Notes: generated by a model not told the origin, from the sequence alone. 56,983 nucleotides of DNA from JAOAFX01 sp049700315 (GCA_049700315.1 JBNAVN010000011.1:1-56983); one strand, 5' to 3'; numbered from the stretch's first letter, positions 42,200 through 51,373 are shown. Made by a program: numbers and translations.

Positions 42200-42971
42200 T
42201 TTTCACCCCCTTAATTGCTCTTTTCATTATGTTTACAGGCGGCGCCTTTTTGGTCCAGATGCTGAATGAATATGCCGCCTGAATTATCAACATTTTCAGC
42301 CCGTTAATAACTTTTAAGTTCTCATTCTGTGGTAAATCAAAATGATAATTTGTATCATAGTATACACTATTACATTTCAAGTGCGGAATGATTTTATTAT
42401 GAATATCAATTGATGTTGCATTTATCACTATATCAAATTGTTTAACAACATCAGAAAGTTCACTCATATCTATCACATTTGCATTATATTTTTTTGCCAG
42501 AAGCAGTGCCTTTTCCTTTGTCCGATTTGCAATGAAAAAAGATTCGGGCACTTTTTGACCAATCACATAAGCAATTGCCCTGGCAACCCCACCCGCACCA
42601 ATCAAAAGGATTTTCTTTCCATTGAGATTGATATTGTGCTCTTTAAGCGAGATATCAAAACCATAAATATCTGTATTCCCACCAAATAACTTCTGTCTTT
42701 TTATGAGCACTGTATTTGCTGAACCAATCTTCTTCACAACAGGACTAAAACCATCAAGGTATCTCAGTATCTTTGTTTTATATGGATTCGTTATATTAAA
42801 ACCTGTAAAATTAACTTTCTTGATGGTTTTGATTATCATTTCAAAATCCCTTTCTGGAATGCATAATGGAAAATAGTATCCTTTCAAACTCAATGATTTA
42901 AAGGCACTATTGTGGAGCAACGGAGAATAAGTCGTCTTCAATGGATAACCAATCACACCTGTAATGAACAT
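42192..42971 (-). CDS. aroE: Shikimate dehydrogenase
   Basis: A 259-residue NADP-dependent reductase of 3-dehydroshikimate. It has the substrate site GYPLKTTYSPLLHN near residue 8, the catalytic Lys in NITNPYKTKIL near 62, GNTDIYGF with the catalytic Asp near 100, and the nucleotide-binding GAGGVARAI near 124. Compared with many AroE proteins (about 270-290 residues) it is slightly short. It overlaps trpF by about 19 bases. Confidence 0.93.
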   Translation of the reverse strand: MFITGVIGYPLKTTYSPLLHNSAFKSLSLKGYYFPLCIPERDFEMIIKTIKKVNFTGFNITNPYKTKILRYLDGFSPVVKKIGSANTVLIKRQKLFGGNTDIYGFDISLKEHNINLNGKKILLIGAGGVARAIAYVIGQKVPESFFIANRTKEKALLLAKKYNANVIDMSELSDVVKQFDIVINATSIDIHNKIIPHLKCNSVYYDTNYHFDLPQNENLKVINGLKMLIIQAAYSFSIWTKKAPPVNIMKRAIKGVKID

Positions 42972-43570
42972 CGTCTCACCTCTTTTATAAAATCCTTGAC
43001 CTTTTCTGGGTCTTTTTTACCTGGAAACTTCTCCACGCCTGAACATACATCAACTCCATAAGGTTTTAATAACTCAATCATTATTTTCACATTATCCTGA
43101 TTCAATCCACCACCTACAATAATACTCCCTTTTATTCCTTTTATTATCTTCCAATTAAAAATGTTACCACTCCCGTCCCCAGGGTCAAATAGATATGCGG
43201 AAACAGAATATCTAACCATTTCCTTGACAATATCATCAGAATTTGAATTATGATCAATCTTGATCCTTTTGATTATCCTGACACCCTTTATACGCCTGCA
43301 GTATTCAGGTGGTTCAGAACCGTGTAGTTGAATTACATCAATTCCTGTGAAACGAATTATCTTTTTCACCACATCAAGTGCTTCATCTTTAAATACACCA
43401 ACTGTAGTAATGAATGGTGGCAAGTTCTTGATGATGTTTTTTACCATTTCCGGTTCAATATTTCTTGGTGATGGGGCAAAGATAAAACCGAGGGAGTCTG
43501 CGCCAAGTTTGGATGCGACCAGACCATCTTCAAGATTGGTAATCCCGCAGATCTTTATTTTAACACTCAT
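42953..43570 (-). CDS. trpF: Phosphoribosylanthranilate isomerase
   Basis: A 205-residue TIM barrel converting phosphoribosylanthranilate to CdRP. It starts KIKICGITNLEDG with the catalytic Cys, then GADSLGFIFAPSPRNI near residue 24, VIQLHGSEPPEYC near 79, the catalytic Asp in LFDPGDGSG near 125 and VGGGLNQDN near 150. I chose ATG 43570; a TTG one codon upstream lies inside the tyrA stop region. It is a separate gene here, not fused to trpC. Confidence 0.93.
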   Translation of the reverse strand: MSVKIKICGITNLEDGLVASKLGADSLGFIFAPSPRNIEPEMVKNIIKNLPPFITTVGVFKDEALDVVKKIIRFTGIDVIQLHGSEPPEYCRRIKGVRIIKRIKIDHNSNSDDIVKEMVRYSVSAYLFDPGDGSGNIFNWKIIKGIKGSIIVGGGLNQDNVKIMIELLKPYGVDVCSGVEKFPGKKDPEKVKDFIKEVRRCSLQV

Positions 43571-44648
43571 CAAGCCACCCCCACCCTTTTTGAAAAATTT
43601 CTTTAAATCTATCCCTTTTTTCCTTCTCCACGATTTCTACCAGAGAATCTATACAGATTTTTAAATTTCTGTATAAATTTAGATTATATGGATTTAGTGA
43701 TTGAATTTCAAAGTAGAGTTCTGGATTTTCTTTTATCACACTATTGGTTGTCTCCATCTGGGCATTGAATGTTGTACTGGCAATTTTTTGTAGATCTTTA
43801 AATTTATATCCACTATCCATAAGATTTTTGATAAATAGGATATTTATAAAATGCGAAAGACCAAGGACATAAGAAACGAGCCTGTCGTGTTCATCAAATG
43901 AAAGGTTAATAATCCTCGCTGCGGTATTCTTGAAAATCTGCATTATCATATAATTCGCTTCATAAGAACCACAATCACAGATATAGATCACCTTATCACT
44001 TAGTGTCCGACAGGATGGACCAAACATCGGATGGATGCTTGTAATTTTAATATTTTTCTGGATCGCATTCTTAATTGCGGGGATTATGTGGCTTTTTACA
44101 CTTGCAATATCACAGAGAACTGCCTTACAATCCAATTCTGTAAGATTCTCAATTATACTGGGAACAACAGACAATGGTGTGGCAATGAGCACCAATGATT
44201 TACCTTTTAATGCGGATCTTAGATTTTGATAATACCTAAACCCAGAAAGTTTTTTTCTTTTTATGTCATTTATTGCTACCCTATGCCCTTGATTCTGCAG
44301 AAAATAAGCAAACCATCTACCCATTCCTCCAAGCCCTCCAACAATGAGTATATCTTCTCTTTTTCCAGAATATACAGAATAATGTAATCTCTCCTGCTGG
44401 ATACGTGATTGTTCAATGATTTCAGTTACAATCGTCCGTGCAAAATTTACATCAATACCAATATCTCTTGCATATCTAATCGCATTTTCAATCACACTCT
44501 TTTCTACACTCCAATCCTGGAGTGCAATTCCCATTTTTTTCTTTTCCCTGCCAATCTCCCCACTTAATAACATTCGTTTCTGGATCATGCTTAATATCTT
44601 TTGATCAATCTTTTTTATTTTCATTCTTAAAGACTTTAGTCTATCCAT
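43560..44648 (-). CDS. tyrA: Chorismate mutase / prephenate dehydrogenase fusion
   Basis: A 362-residue T-protein-like fusion. Residues 1-90 form an AroQ-type chorismate mutase (MKIKKIDQKILSMIQKRM, ALQDWSVEKSVIENA). Residues about 97-360 are prephenate dehydrogenase: nucleotide-binding ILIVGGLGGMGRWFAYFL near 99, VLIATPLSVV near 154, CDIASVKS near 183, and HPMFGPS near 205 with the substrate His. Because PheA in this operon lacks a mutase domain, this is the only chorismate mutase seen and should supply prephenate to both Tyr and Phe branches. It overlaps trpC by 13 bases. Confidence 0.92.
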   Translation of the reverse strand: MDRLKSLRMKIKKIDQKILSMIQKRMLLSGEIGREKKKMGIALQDWSVEKSVIENAIRYARDIGIDVNFARTIVTEIIEQSRIQQERLHYSVYSGKREDILIVGGLGGMGRWFAYFLQNQGHRVAINDIKRKKLSGFRYYQNLRSALKGKSLVLIATPLSVVPSIIENLTELDCKAVLCDIASVKSHIIPAIKNAIQKNIKITSIHPMFGPSCRTLSDKVIYICDCGSYEANYMIMQIFKNTAARIINLSFDEHDRLVSYVLGLSHFINILFIKNLMDSGYKFKDLQKIASTTFNAQMETTNSVIKENPELYFEIQSLNPYNLNLYRNLKICIDSLVEIVEKEKRDRFKEIFQKGWGWLDEC

Positions 44649-45409
44649 TTCAATTCCTTTATTTTTTCTGCCATATCATCTGCCTTTAATATTGAGGTGC
44701 CCACAAGGATGCCATCAAAACCAGCGTCCTTCAGCCGTTTCACATCTTCCTTTTTTCTAATACCACTTTCACTCACAGTATAGTATCCATCCGGGACTAA
44801 CTGTACCAAATGCAGGGAAACATTGATATTTACCTCAAAATTATTTAGATTCCGATTATTAATACCGATTATCTCTGTATCTGTATCTAATGCCTTTTTT
44901 AAATCATTGATTGTATGAACCTCAACAATCGTTGTCATACCAAGATTATGCGCGCGTCTGACAAATTCCTTCAATCTTCCAGGACTCAATATAGAGGCTA
45001 TGAGCAATATCGCATCTGCATCAATCCCATAAGATTCATAAATTTGATATTCATCAATGACAAAGTCTTTTCTTAATACAGGCAGAATTGTTGATTTTTT
45101 TACAATCTTTATATCTTCATTTTTGCCATCGAAAAATCTTTCATTCGTTACTACCGATATCCCATCAGCACCAGATGTTTCATAGATAGTTGCAATCTTA
45201 TCTGGATTCAATCCATTTATAATCGTTCCGGTAGATGGAGATGACCTTTTTATTTCAGCAATGAGTGCCATTGACTCTCTTTTGAAAATATTTTTAAAAT
45301 CCCGCCTTTTTTCGTTACCAACTTTTAACAAATTTTCAATTGGATTCAATCTCTTTTTTTTATCTATCTCATTTTTTGTATCTTCAATTATCACCTTTAG
45401 CATATTCAT
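44636..45409 (-). CDS. trpC: Indole-3-glycerol phosphate synthase
   Basis: A 257-residue TIM barrel closing the indole ring. The catalytic Lys and Glu are visible in LIAEIKRSSPSTG near residue 50 and in the later barrel strands; also seen are LPVLRKDFVIDEYQIYES near 108, ILSPGRLKEFV near 139, VEVHTINDLKKALD near 158, INNRNLNNF near 178, and VSESGIRKKED near 210. It overlaps the trpD 3' end by 26 bases. ATG 45409 has GAGG upstream; an ATG two codons later is also possible. Confidence 0.93.
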   Translation of the reverse strand: MNMLKVIIEDTKNEIDKKKRLNPIENLLKVGNEKRRDFKNIFKRESMALIAEIKRSSPSTGTIINGLNPDKIATIYETSGADGISVVTNERFFDGKNEDIKIVKKSTILPVLRKDFVIDEYQIYESYGIDADAILLIASILSPGRLKEFVRRAHNLGMTTIVEVHTINDLKKALDTDTEIIGINNRNLNNFEVNINVSLHLVQLVPDGYYTVSESGIRKKEDVKRLKDAGFDGILVGTSILKADDMAEKIKELKWID

Positions 45410-46430
45410 TCACAAACCTCCTAAATTCCTCAAGTTTATTTAATGCTGAGCCAGAAAAGATTGATTCGCGCGCCATTTCCACCCCCTGTTTAATAGTATT
45501 AGCCTTTCCTGCAACATATATTGCAGCACCAGCATTCAACAAAGCAGTATCTGTCTTGGGTCCCGGACAACCCTTTAAAATGGATATAAATGAATCAAGA
45601 TTTTCCTTATCATTCTTAACCACTAATTCTTCCATACTACATCTTTTCATTCCAAAATCTTCTGGTGAAATTTCATATTCTACTTCATCCTTATCCTTTA
45701 TCTCCAGCACATAGGTTCTGGCGGTAGTTGTTATTTCATCAATCCCATCACAACCATATACGATTAATGCCTGCCTGACACCAAGATTTATCAATGTCTG
45801 GGCAATTTTTTCAAGCAATCCCTTTCTACAGACCCCAACGACCTGATACTCAACGAATGCAGGATTACATAATGGTCCAAGAATATTAAAAATTGTTCTA
45901 ATGCCAATCTCCTTTCTTGGTCCAATTGCATTTTTCATTGCCGGGTGGAAAAGCGGAGCAAACAAGAAACCAATCCCAATCTTTTCTATGCACTCCTTCA
46001 CCAGTTTATAATTGATATCAAGTTTAACACCCAGTGATGAGATCAGATCAGCACTTCCACAAAGGCTTGAAACTGCCCTATTCCCATGTTTTGCTACAAA
46101 ACAGCCAGCGCCTGCAGCAATAAATGCAGAGGTTGTTGAAATATTAAATGTATTCATTCCATCACCACCAGTACCACAGGTATCAATGAGAGGTTCAACC
46201 GCACATTTTATTGAGATCATCTTTTCTCTCATTGCCCTGCAGAATCCGGTTATTTCATCAACCGTCTCGCCCTTCATTCTTAATGCTGTCAATAATGAGC
46301 CGATTTGAGCAGGTGTAGCATTTCCCTCCATTATCTCCATACATACTTCATAAGCCTCTTTTTCATTTAGCGAATGATTGTCTATAATTTTTTTAATTGC
46401 ATACCCAATTTTTCTATTTTCTTCACTCAT
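45384..46430 (-). CDS. trpD: Anthranilate phosphoribosyltransferase
   Basis: A 348-residue transferase joining anthranilate and PRPP. It contains the diphosphate-binding DTCGTGGDGMNTFNIST near residue 83, HGNRAVSSLCGSADL near 114, and IGPRKEIGIRTIFNILGPLCNP near 169. Its start overlaps the hisA-I stop by 4 bases, so this is the junction where the his block passes directly into the trp/aro block. Confidence 0.95.
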   Translation of the reverse strand: MSEENRKIGYAIKKIIDNHSLNEKEAYEVCMEIMEGNATPAQIGSLLTALRMKGETVDEITGFCRAMREKMISIKCAVEPLIDTCGTGGDGMNTFNISTTSAFIAAGAGCFVAKHGNRAVSSLCGSADLISSLGVKLDINYKLVKECIEKIGIGFLFAPLFHPAMKNAIGPRKEIGIRTIFNILGPLCNPAFVEYQVVGVCRKGLLEKIAQTLINLGVRQALIVYGCDGIDEITTTARTYVLEIKDKDEVEYEISPEDFGMKRCSMEELVVKNDKENLDSFISILKGCPGPKTDTALLNAGAAIYVAGKANTIKQGVEMARESIFSGSALNKLEEFRRFVNEYAKGDN

Positions 46431-47419
46431 ACCAACCTCCTTATATTGAAACAGGAAAGGTTGCCCGTATGACAGGCAACTCCATTCTGTCTGACCAGGG
46501 CAAGTATTCCATCCCTATCACAATCTGCCCTCAATTTGATCAATTCCTGGAAATTTCCCGATGTCTTTCCTTTGAACCACAATTGTTTTCTACTTCTGGA
46601 AAAATACCACATCTTATTAGTCTCAAATGTCTTTCTTAAAGATTCCTTATTTGAATATGCAAGCATCAATACAATACCTGATATATCCTGGGTAATCGTT
46701 GGTATCAATTCACCTTTCCAGTTCAGTGATTCTATAAATGCATCAGCAAGAGAAATTCGTTTAGTATATAATGCCATTCCTAACTGAACATCAATATCCA
46801 TCCGGGCAAGAATTTTTACCTCATTTAGCGATGATACTCCACCTGCCACAGTTATTTTTTTATCAGTCTTTTCACGGATTGCCTTTGCCTTTTCAATATC
46901 AATCCCCTGCATCATTCCTTCCCTCTCTACAAATGTAAAGAGAAACTCATTCGTGTATGGTTCAAATTCCTTGATTATATCAAATAATTCAATATCGGTA
47001 TTCTCCTGCCATCCCCTGACAACGACCCTGTTATTGAATGTATCAAGTGCGATTATGACCCTTTCCTGTCCAATTTCATTTTTCAGGGCAGAGAGAAATC
47101 TATGGTTAACCATTTTCCCTTCAAATGCCATTGAACCTATGATGATCTTATTCGCACCACAACTGATCAATTCCTTTGCCTTTTCAATTGTCCGTATACC
47201 ACCACCAACACGGCAATCAGCCACCTTAAGCAATTCTTTTATTAAATTCATATTCTCACCCCTTTCCATTGCTGAATCAAGGTCAATAACTGCAATTTCA
47301 TTATATTTATTGAATTCTTTTGCCAGACTCGATGCATCATCAAATTCCAGGACCTTTTCCCTGCCCTGTTTTAATTGAACTGCCTTCCCATCCACTAAGT
47401 CTATGGAACTTATTACCAT
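46427..47419 (-). CDS. hisAI: HisA-HisI fusion: ProFAR isomerase plus phosphoribosyl-AMP cyclohydrolase
   Basis: A 330-residue two-domain protein. Residues 1-232 are HisA: catalytic Asp7 in SIDLVDGKAVQL, RVGGGIRTIEKAKELIS near 70, and the second Asp in ALDTFNNRVVVRGW near 124. Residues 233-330 are HisI: ELIPTITQDISGIVLMLAYS, MWYFSRSRKQLWFKGKTSGN near 270, metal-binding RADCDRDG near 297 and CHTGNLSCF near 316. HisI is usually free or fused to HisE, so this partner is unusual; it joins consecutive pathway steps 3 and 4. No HisE domain is attached. The gene overlaps hisF by 7 bases and trpD by 4. Confidence 0.92.
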   Translation of the reverse strand: MVISSIDLVDGKAVQLKQGREKVLEFDDASSLAKEFNKYNEIAVIDLDSAMERGENMNLIKELLKVADCRVGGGIRTIEKAKELISCGANKIIIGSMAFEGKMVNHRFLSALKNEIGQERVIIALDTFNNRVVVRGWQENTDIELFDIIKEFEPYTNEFLFTFVEREGMMQGIDIEKAKAIREKTDKKITVAGGVSSLNEVKILARMDIDVQLGMALYTKRISLADAFIESLNWKGELIPTITQDISGIVLMLAYSNKESLRKTFETNKMWYFSRSRKQLWFKGKTSGNFQELIKLRADCDRDGILALVRQNGVACHTGNLSCFNIRRLV

Positions 47420-48168
47420 CTTATATTCACTCCTTTTTTCAAAAGAAATCTTTTAATGCCCTTGATTGTAAATTTTTTAAAATGAAGAACCGATGCCAAT
47501 AGCACAGCATCTGCTTTTCCATATTTTATCACCTCATAGACCTGGTCTAAATTTCCTGCACCACCTGAGGCAATGACCGGGATATTTACAATTGAGCTAA
47601 CATTTCTTGTCAGTTCAATATCATAACCCATTTCTGTTCCATCCTGGTCAATCGAATTTAATAAAATCTCACCCGCACCAAGTTTCTCACACTCCTTAGC
47701 CCATTCAATCACATCAATGTTAGAATCAAACCTTCCACCATGTGTATAACAATGCCATCTATCTTTTACTCTTTTTGCATCTATTGAAACAACTATGCAT
47801 TGCGAACCAAAAAGAACCGCACCTTTTTTTATCAAATCAGGATTTTCTATCCCTGCTGTGCATATCGCTACTTTATCTGCGCCCGCATTTAATAGACTGC
47901 GCACATCATCTATATTTCTAATCCCACCACCAACACAGAATGGTATAAAGACATTCTTTGCAATTCTTTTTACCACATCTATCATAGTCTTTCTCTTCTC
48001 AACCGATGCAGTCACATCAAGGAATATCAATTCATCTGCACCCTGTTCATTGTAGAATTTAGCAAGTTCTACCGGATCTCCTGCAGTCTTCAAATTTTTA
48101 AATTTTATTCCTTTCACAACCTTACCTTTGTCAACATCAAGACAGGGAATTATTCTAATCGTCAGCAT
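47413..48168 (-). CDS. hisF: Imidazole glycerol phosphate synthase, cyclase subunit
   Basis: A 251-residue TIM barrel. The catalytic aspartates are visible in RIIPCLDVDKGKVVKGIKF near residue 9 and VVSIDAKRV near 127. GADELIFLDVTAS near 45, PFCVGGGIRNIDDVRSLL near 75 and VIASGGAGN near 197 complete the pattern. It works with HisH, which is immediately upstream and overlaps by 7 bases. Confidence 0.96.
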   Translation of the reverse strand: MLTIRIIPCLDVDKGKVVKGIKFKNLKTAGDPVELAKFYNEQGADELIFLDVTASVEKRKTMIDVVKRIAKNVFIPFCVGGGIRNIDDVRSLLNAGADKVAICTAGIENPDLIKKGAVLFGSQCIVVSIDAKRVKDRWHCYTHGGRFDSNIDVIEWAKECEKLGAGEILLNSIDQDGTEMGYDIELTRNVSSIVNIPVIASGGAGNLDQVYEVIKYGKADAVLLASVLHFKKFTIKGIKRFLLKKGVNIRW

Positions 48169-48758
48169 CTTTCCACCCAGTTTCTTAATAATATCAAACC
48201 CATTTCCCCACTCTTCTCAGGATGGAACTGGACACCATAGATATTTTCTCGGTTTATGATTGAAGGATATTTCATTCCATACTCAGTCATTCCCAATATT
48301 AAATCCTTTTCTGGTGTATCCACATAATATCCATGGAGAAAGTAGAAAAAGGTTTTTTTTCTGAAATCAACAAGGGGGGAAGATTTAACAGGTTCAACAC
48401 CATTCCAGCCAATCTGTGGGATTTTGTATTTGCGAAATTTTTTTATATTACCTTTAAATATGCCAAACCCTTTTATACCTTCTGATTCTTCGCTTGATTC
48501 AAATAACAACTGGAGGCCAAGGCAGATTCCCAAGAATGGGCGGCCATCCCTGAGCCAATCTACAATCTTATCAAAAAGACCTGTCTCTTTTAGTCTTTTG
48601 ATTGCAAATCCAAAGGCACCAACCCCGGGAAGGATGATTCTCTTAACAGATGACAAATCTTCCGGCATTTTTATGATACGGTTTTTGATTCTAAGGTAAT
48701 CAAAGGCGTTCTTTACAGAATGGAGATTGCCTGCCCCATAATCAATGATGCCAATCAT
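48162..48758 (-). CDS. hisH: Imidazole glycerol phosphate synthase, glutaminase subunit
   Basis: A 198-residue class-I glutamine amidotransferase. It begins MIGIIDYGAGNLHSVKNAF, has the nucleophile in FLGICLGLQLLFESSEE near residue 80, and the His-Glu pair in YGVQFHPEKSG near 179. It provides ammonia to HisF through the subunit interface. It overlaps hisB by 4 bases. Confidence 0.95.
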   Translation of the reverse strand: MIGIIDYGAGNLHSVKNAFDYLRIKNRIIKMPEDLSSVKRIILPGVGAFGFAIKRLKETGLFDKIVDWLRDGRPFLGICLGLQLLFESSEESEGIKGFGIFKGNIKKFRKYKIPQIGWNGVEPVKSSPLVDFRKKTFFYFLHGYYVDTPEKDLILGMTEYGMKYPSIINRENIYGVQFHPEKSGEMGLILLRNWVERC

Positions 48759-49339
48759 AATACCCCTTTTGTGCTTGGAATATCTTTTATCTTTTTATTT
48801 ATTCCACATGCCTGATTCAATGCCCGTGCAAAAGCCTTGAATATCACCTCAAGTTTGTGGTGGTCAGACCTTCCACATAGTAATTGAATGTGCATTGTGC
48901 ACTGGCATCCATTTGCAAATCCGACAAAAAAATCCTGTATCACATCTGTTTTTAATTCACCAATTTTGTCGCTTCTAAAATTACCCGAAAACTTCAAAAA
49001 GGGTCTACCAGAGATATCAATCGCAACCATTGCCAATGCCTCATCCATTGGATGGATAAAAAAACCTGCACGATTTATGCCCTTTTTTTCACCGAGTGCC
49101 TTATTCAATACAAGACCGAGACAGAAACCTGTATCCTCAACCAGATGATGCTGGTCAACTTCAATGTCGCCATTGATCCTTGCTACAATATCAAATCTGC
49201 TATGCCTGGTCAAAGTCTCAAGTATATGGTTAAAAAAACCCAAGGGAGACTTTATATCACTCTTTCCACTGCCATCAATTTTTAATCTTATCTTTATATC
49301 AGTCTCTTTTGTTTTACGTCTTATTTCAGAACTACGCAT
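48755..49339 (-). CDS. hisB: Imidazoleglycerol-phosphate dehydratase
   Basis: A 194-residue monofunctional dehydratase. The paired metal-binding motifs are DQHHLVEDTGFCLG near residue 68 and RSDHHKLEVIFKAFARAL near 157; the N-terminal R-x-T-x-E-T (IRRKTKETDI) and GFFNHILE near 35 are also present. There is no histidinol-phosphatase domain of the kind fused in enterobacterial HisB. It overlaps hisC by 8 bases. Confidence 0.95.
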   Translation of the reverse strand: MRSSEIRRKTKETDIKIRLKIDGSGKSDIKSPLGFFNHILETLTRHSRFDIVARINGDIEVDQHHLVEDTGFCLGLVLNKALGEKKGINRAGFFIHPMDEALAMVAIDISGRPFLKFSGNFRSDKIGELKTDVIQDFFVGFANGCQCTMHIQLLCGRSDHHKLEVIFKAFARALNQACGINKKIKDIPSTKGVL

Positions 49340-50399
49340 TGGTCACCTCCAAATTTCTTATACATCCCTGAAGACTCCTTAAAAACAGTTGATTGTTTTC
49401 TGCAGTACCAACTGTCACCCGAAGCATATTTTTCAAGCAAGGGTGGTTGAACCTCCTTACAAGAATTCCCTTTGCGTAAAGATTTTCAAACAGTTGTGAA
49501 GCAGATAATCTATTCAGGCCAAATAATATGAAATTCGCCCGTGATGGAATTGGCTTAACTCCAGCAATATTATTCAATCTTTCAAACATTCTTTCTCTTT
49601 CCTTGATAATTCTCGCCGCTGTTTCTTGAACAAATTTCTTTTTTTCAAGCATGACCCTTGCAACGACCTGCTGAAATATTCCAACCGAAAATGGAGGTTT
49701 TGCCTTACCAACTTGCCTTATCACACTACTGCTACCCAAGACATAACCCAGTCTTATGCCTGCCAGTCCAAATGCTTTGGAAAATGTGCGCAGTATCAAA
49801 AGGTTTTTGTATCTACCAATCAATCTCTGGGCACTCAACCTGTGAAACTCGTGGTATGCCTCATCTACCACAACCAGCCCCCTGCTCTTTTTAGCAATTT
49901 GTTCAATCGCTGATATTTCCATAACTGTCCCAGTCGGATTGTTTGGAGATGCAAAGAAAATTACCTTTGATTTGTGTGATTGCCTGACCATTGCATCAAT
50001 ATCAAAAGAAAAATCTTCTTGCAGAGGAATTTCAGTAACATGCAGGTTCAAGATTTTTGCAAAATACTGGTAGATTGCGAACCCCGGTGTTACCAGCATA
50101 ATATCATCTGCTCGGTCACAGGTAGCAAGTAAGATTGTCAGTATCAGTTCATTTGAACCATTGCCTAACATGATACCATCTTCAGAATGGTCAGTATAGC
50201 GCGCAAGACGACTTTTCAATTCATGGGCATTATCTGAGGGATAACGATTCCAGGACAATTTTTTCAGGTAATGCAAAATTTCTCGTTTATATTGCAATGG
50301 AATATCATAAGGAGATTCATTCTGATTCAATTTTATCTTTGCCTTCTGAGGGACTTCATAGGCGGGTAACTGGATTACTGAATTTTTGATCCTTATCAT
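49332..50399 (-). CDS. hisC: Histidinol-phosphate aminotransferase
   Basis: A 355-residue class-I/II PLP aminotransferase. It has KLNQNESPYDIP near residue 23, RYPSDNAHELKSRLA near 52, ASPNNPTGTV near 152, VVDEAYHEF near 180, the PLP lysine in LRTFSKAFGLAGIRLGY near 208, and a C-terminal arginine segment GILVRRF. HisC can also transaminate aromatic keto acids (known in Bacillus), which could close the Tyr and Phe pathways here, since no other aminotransferase is in the operon. It overlaps hisG by 4 bases. Confidence 0.94.
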   Translation of the reverse strand: MIRIKNSVIQLPAYEVPQKAKIKLNQNESPYDIPLQYKREILHYLKKLSWNRYPSDNAHELKSRLARYTDHSEDGIMLGNGSNELILTILLATCDRADDIMLVTPGFAIYQYFAKILNLHVTEIPLQEDFSFDIDAMVRQSHKSKVIFFASPNNPTGTVMEISAIEQIAKKSRGLVVVDEAYHEFHRLSAQRLIGRYKNLLILRTFSKAFGLAGIRLGYVLGSSSVIRQVGKAKPPFSVGIFQQVVARVMLEKKKFVQETAARIIKERERMFERLNNIAGVKPIPSRANFILFGLNRLSASQLFENLYAKGILVRRFNHPCLKNMLRVTVGTAENNQLFLRSLQGCIRNLEVTNA

Positions 50400-51250
50400 A
50401 CCACAACCTTTCTAAACTCATATTCAAGGATGTCAGTAGCACCAAGTCTTTTCAATCGGGGAATCAATTTTACAACCTCACTCTTTTTCACTGCAATCTT
50501 CACGGCAAACCCTTTTTCACCATATAATGGAGCAATTGTTGGTGAACGCATACAGGGCAAGATTTTTACAATTCTATCAAACTTCTCTCTTGGCACATTC
50601 ATTTCAAGCATCACCCTTTCTCTCGCATCAAGCACTGCCTGAAAGAGCATTTTGAGCTCTTCAATCTTGTTTCTTTTCCAACCATCTTTCATTGTTTTTC
50701 TACCCGCAACAAATCTGGTAGTTGATTTCATAATTACCTGCAGAATTCTCAATTTGTGCTCTTTCAAGGTTGTTCCTGTTGCGGTATTATCAATAATCAT
50801 ATCGGCGTCTTCAGGTGGAAAAACTTCAGTCGCTCCATAGGTACGCAGGAATTTATATCTGTATCCTTCTCTATCTAAGAAATCTCTGGTCAATCGTTCA
50901 TATTCTGAGGCAACGATTATCTCTTTTTTGCGCAGATTCGTGATATTTGTATTCTCGGGAATTGCAGAGACAATTTTTACCGGGTCTAATCTAAGATCCA
51001 TTATCTCAATAACATCAGCATTGGACTCAACAATCCAGTCTTTTCCTGTAAATCCTGCATCATGTGAACCGATTTCAATCAATTCAGGAATATTCTGAGG
51101 TCGCAAAATCTTGATCTCAAGTTCTGGATCACTCACAAATGGCCTGTATGTGCGTTCATTTGCTCCCATATTTATCCCTGCATCAACAAACAACTTCACC
51201 ACTTGTTCATAGATACTTCCTTTAGGTATTGCTATTCTTAATCTCTTCAA
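50396..51250 (-). CDS. hisG: ATP phosphoribosyltransferase, long form
   Basis: A 284-residue long-form HisG, the first enzyme of histidine synthesis. It shows RIAIPKGSIYE at the start, DAGFTGKDWIVE near residue 64, FPPEDADMIIDNTATGTTLKEHKL near 142 (PRPP site), and a C-terminal ACT-like regulatory domain (AVKKSEVVKLIPRLKRLGATDILEY) for histidine feedback. No HisZ is needed for this form. The start is a TTG at 51250 six bases after a strong AAAGGAGG. It heads the 23-gene operon, about 157 bases after the stop of the His/Phe/Tyr/Trp-rich leader peptide. Confidence 0.95.
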   Translation of the reverse strand: MKRLRIAIPKGSIYEQVVKLFVDAGINMGANERTYRPFVSDPELEIKILRPQNIPELIEIGSHDAGFTGKDWIVESNADVIEIMDLRLDPVKIVSAIPENTNITNLRKKEIIVASEYERLTRDFLDREGYRYKFLRTYGATEVFPPEDADMIIDNTATGTTLKEHKLRILQVIMKSTTRFVAGRKTMKDGWKRNKIEELKMLFQAVLDARERVMLEMNVPREKFDRIVKILPCMRSPTIAPLYGEKGFAVKIAVKKSEVVKLIPRLKRLGATDILEYEFRKVVV

Positions 51251-51373
51251 TTAAAACCTCCTTTCTGCTGAACAGATTTGCACATAATTATTAAGAATAT
51301 GTGCTGATTGCTATTAAGAACTTCTTTTGGTTTTTTCTCAAAAATAGGTTTTATGTGAGATAAAAGGATAGTT
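51251..51373 (-). other. Untranslated stretch between attenuator hairpin and hisG
   Basis: It includes a small hairpin GCACATA/TATGTGC (about 51279-51303) just before the hisG Shine-Dalgarno, and a weak TTTTAT/ATAAAA stem followed by CCTATTTTTG (about 51338-51366). No canonical strong intrinsic terminator is visible. Confidence 0.4.
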
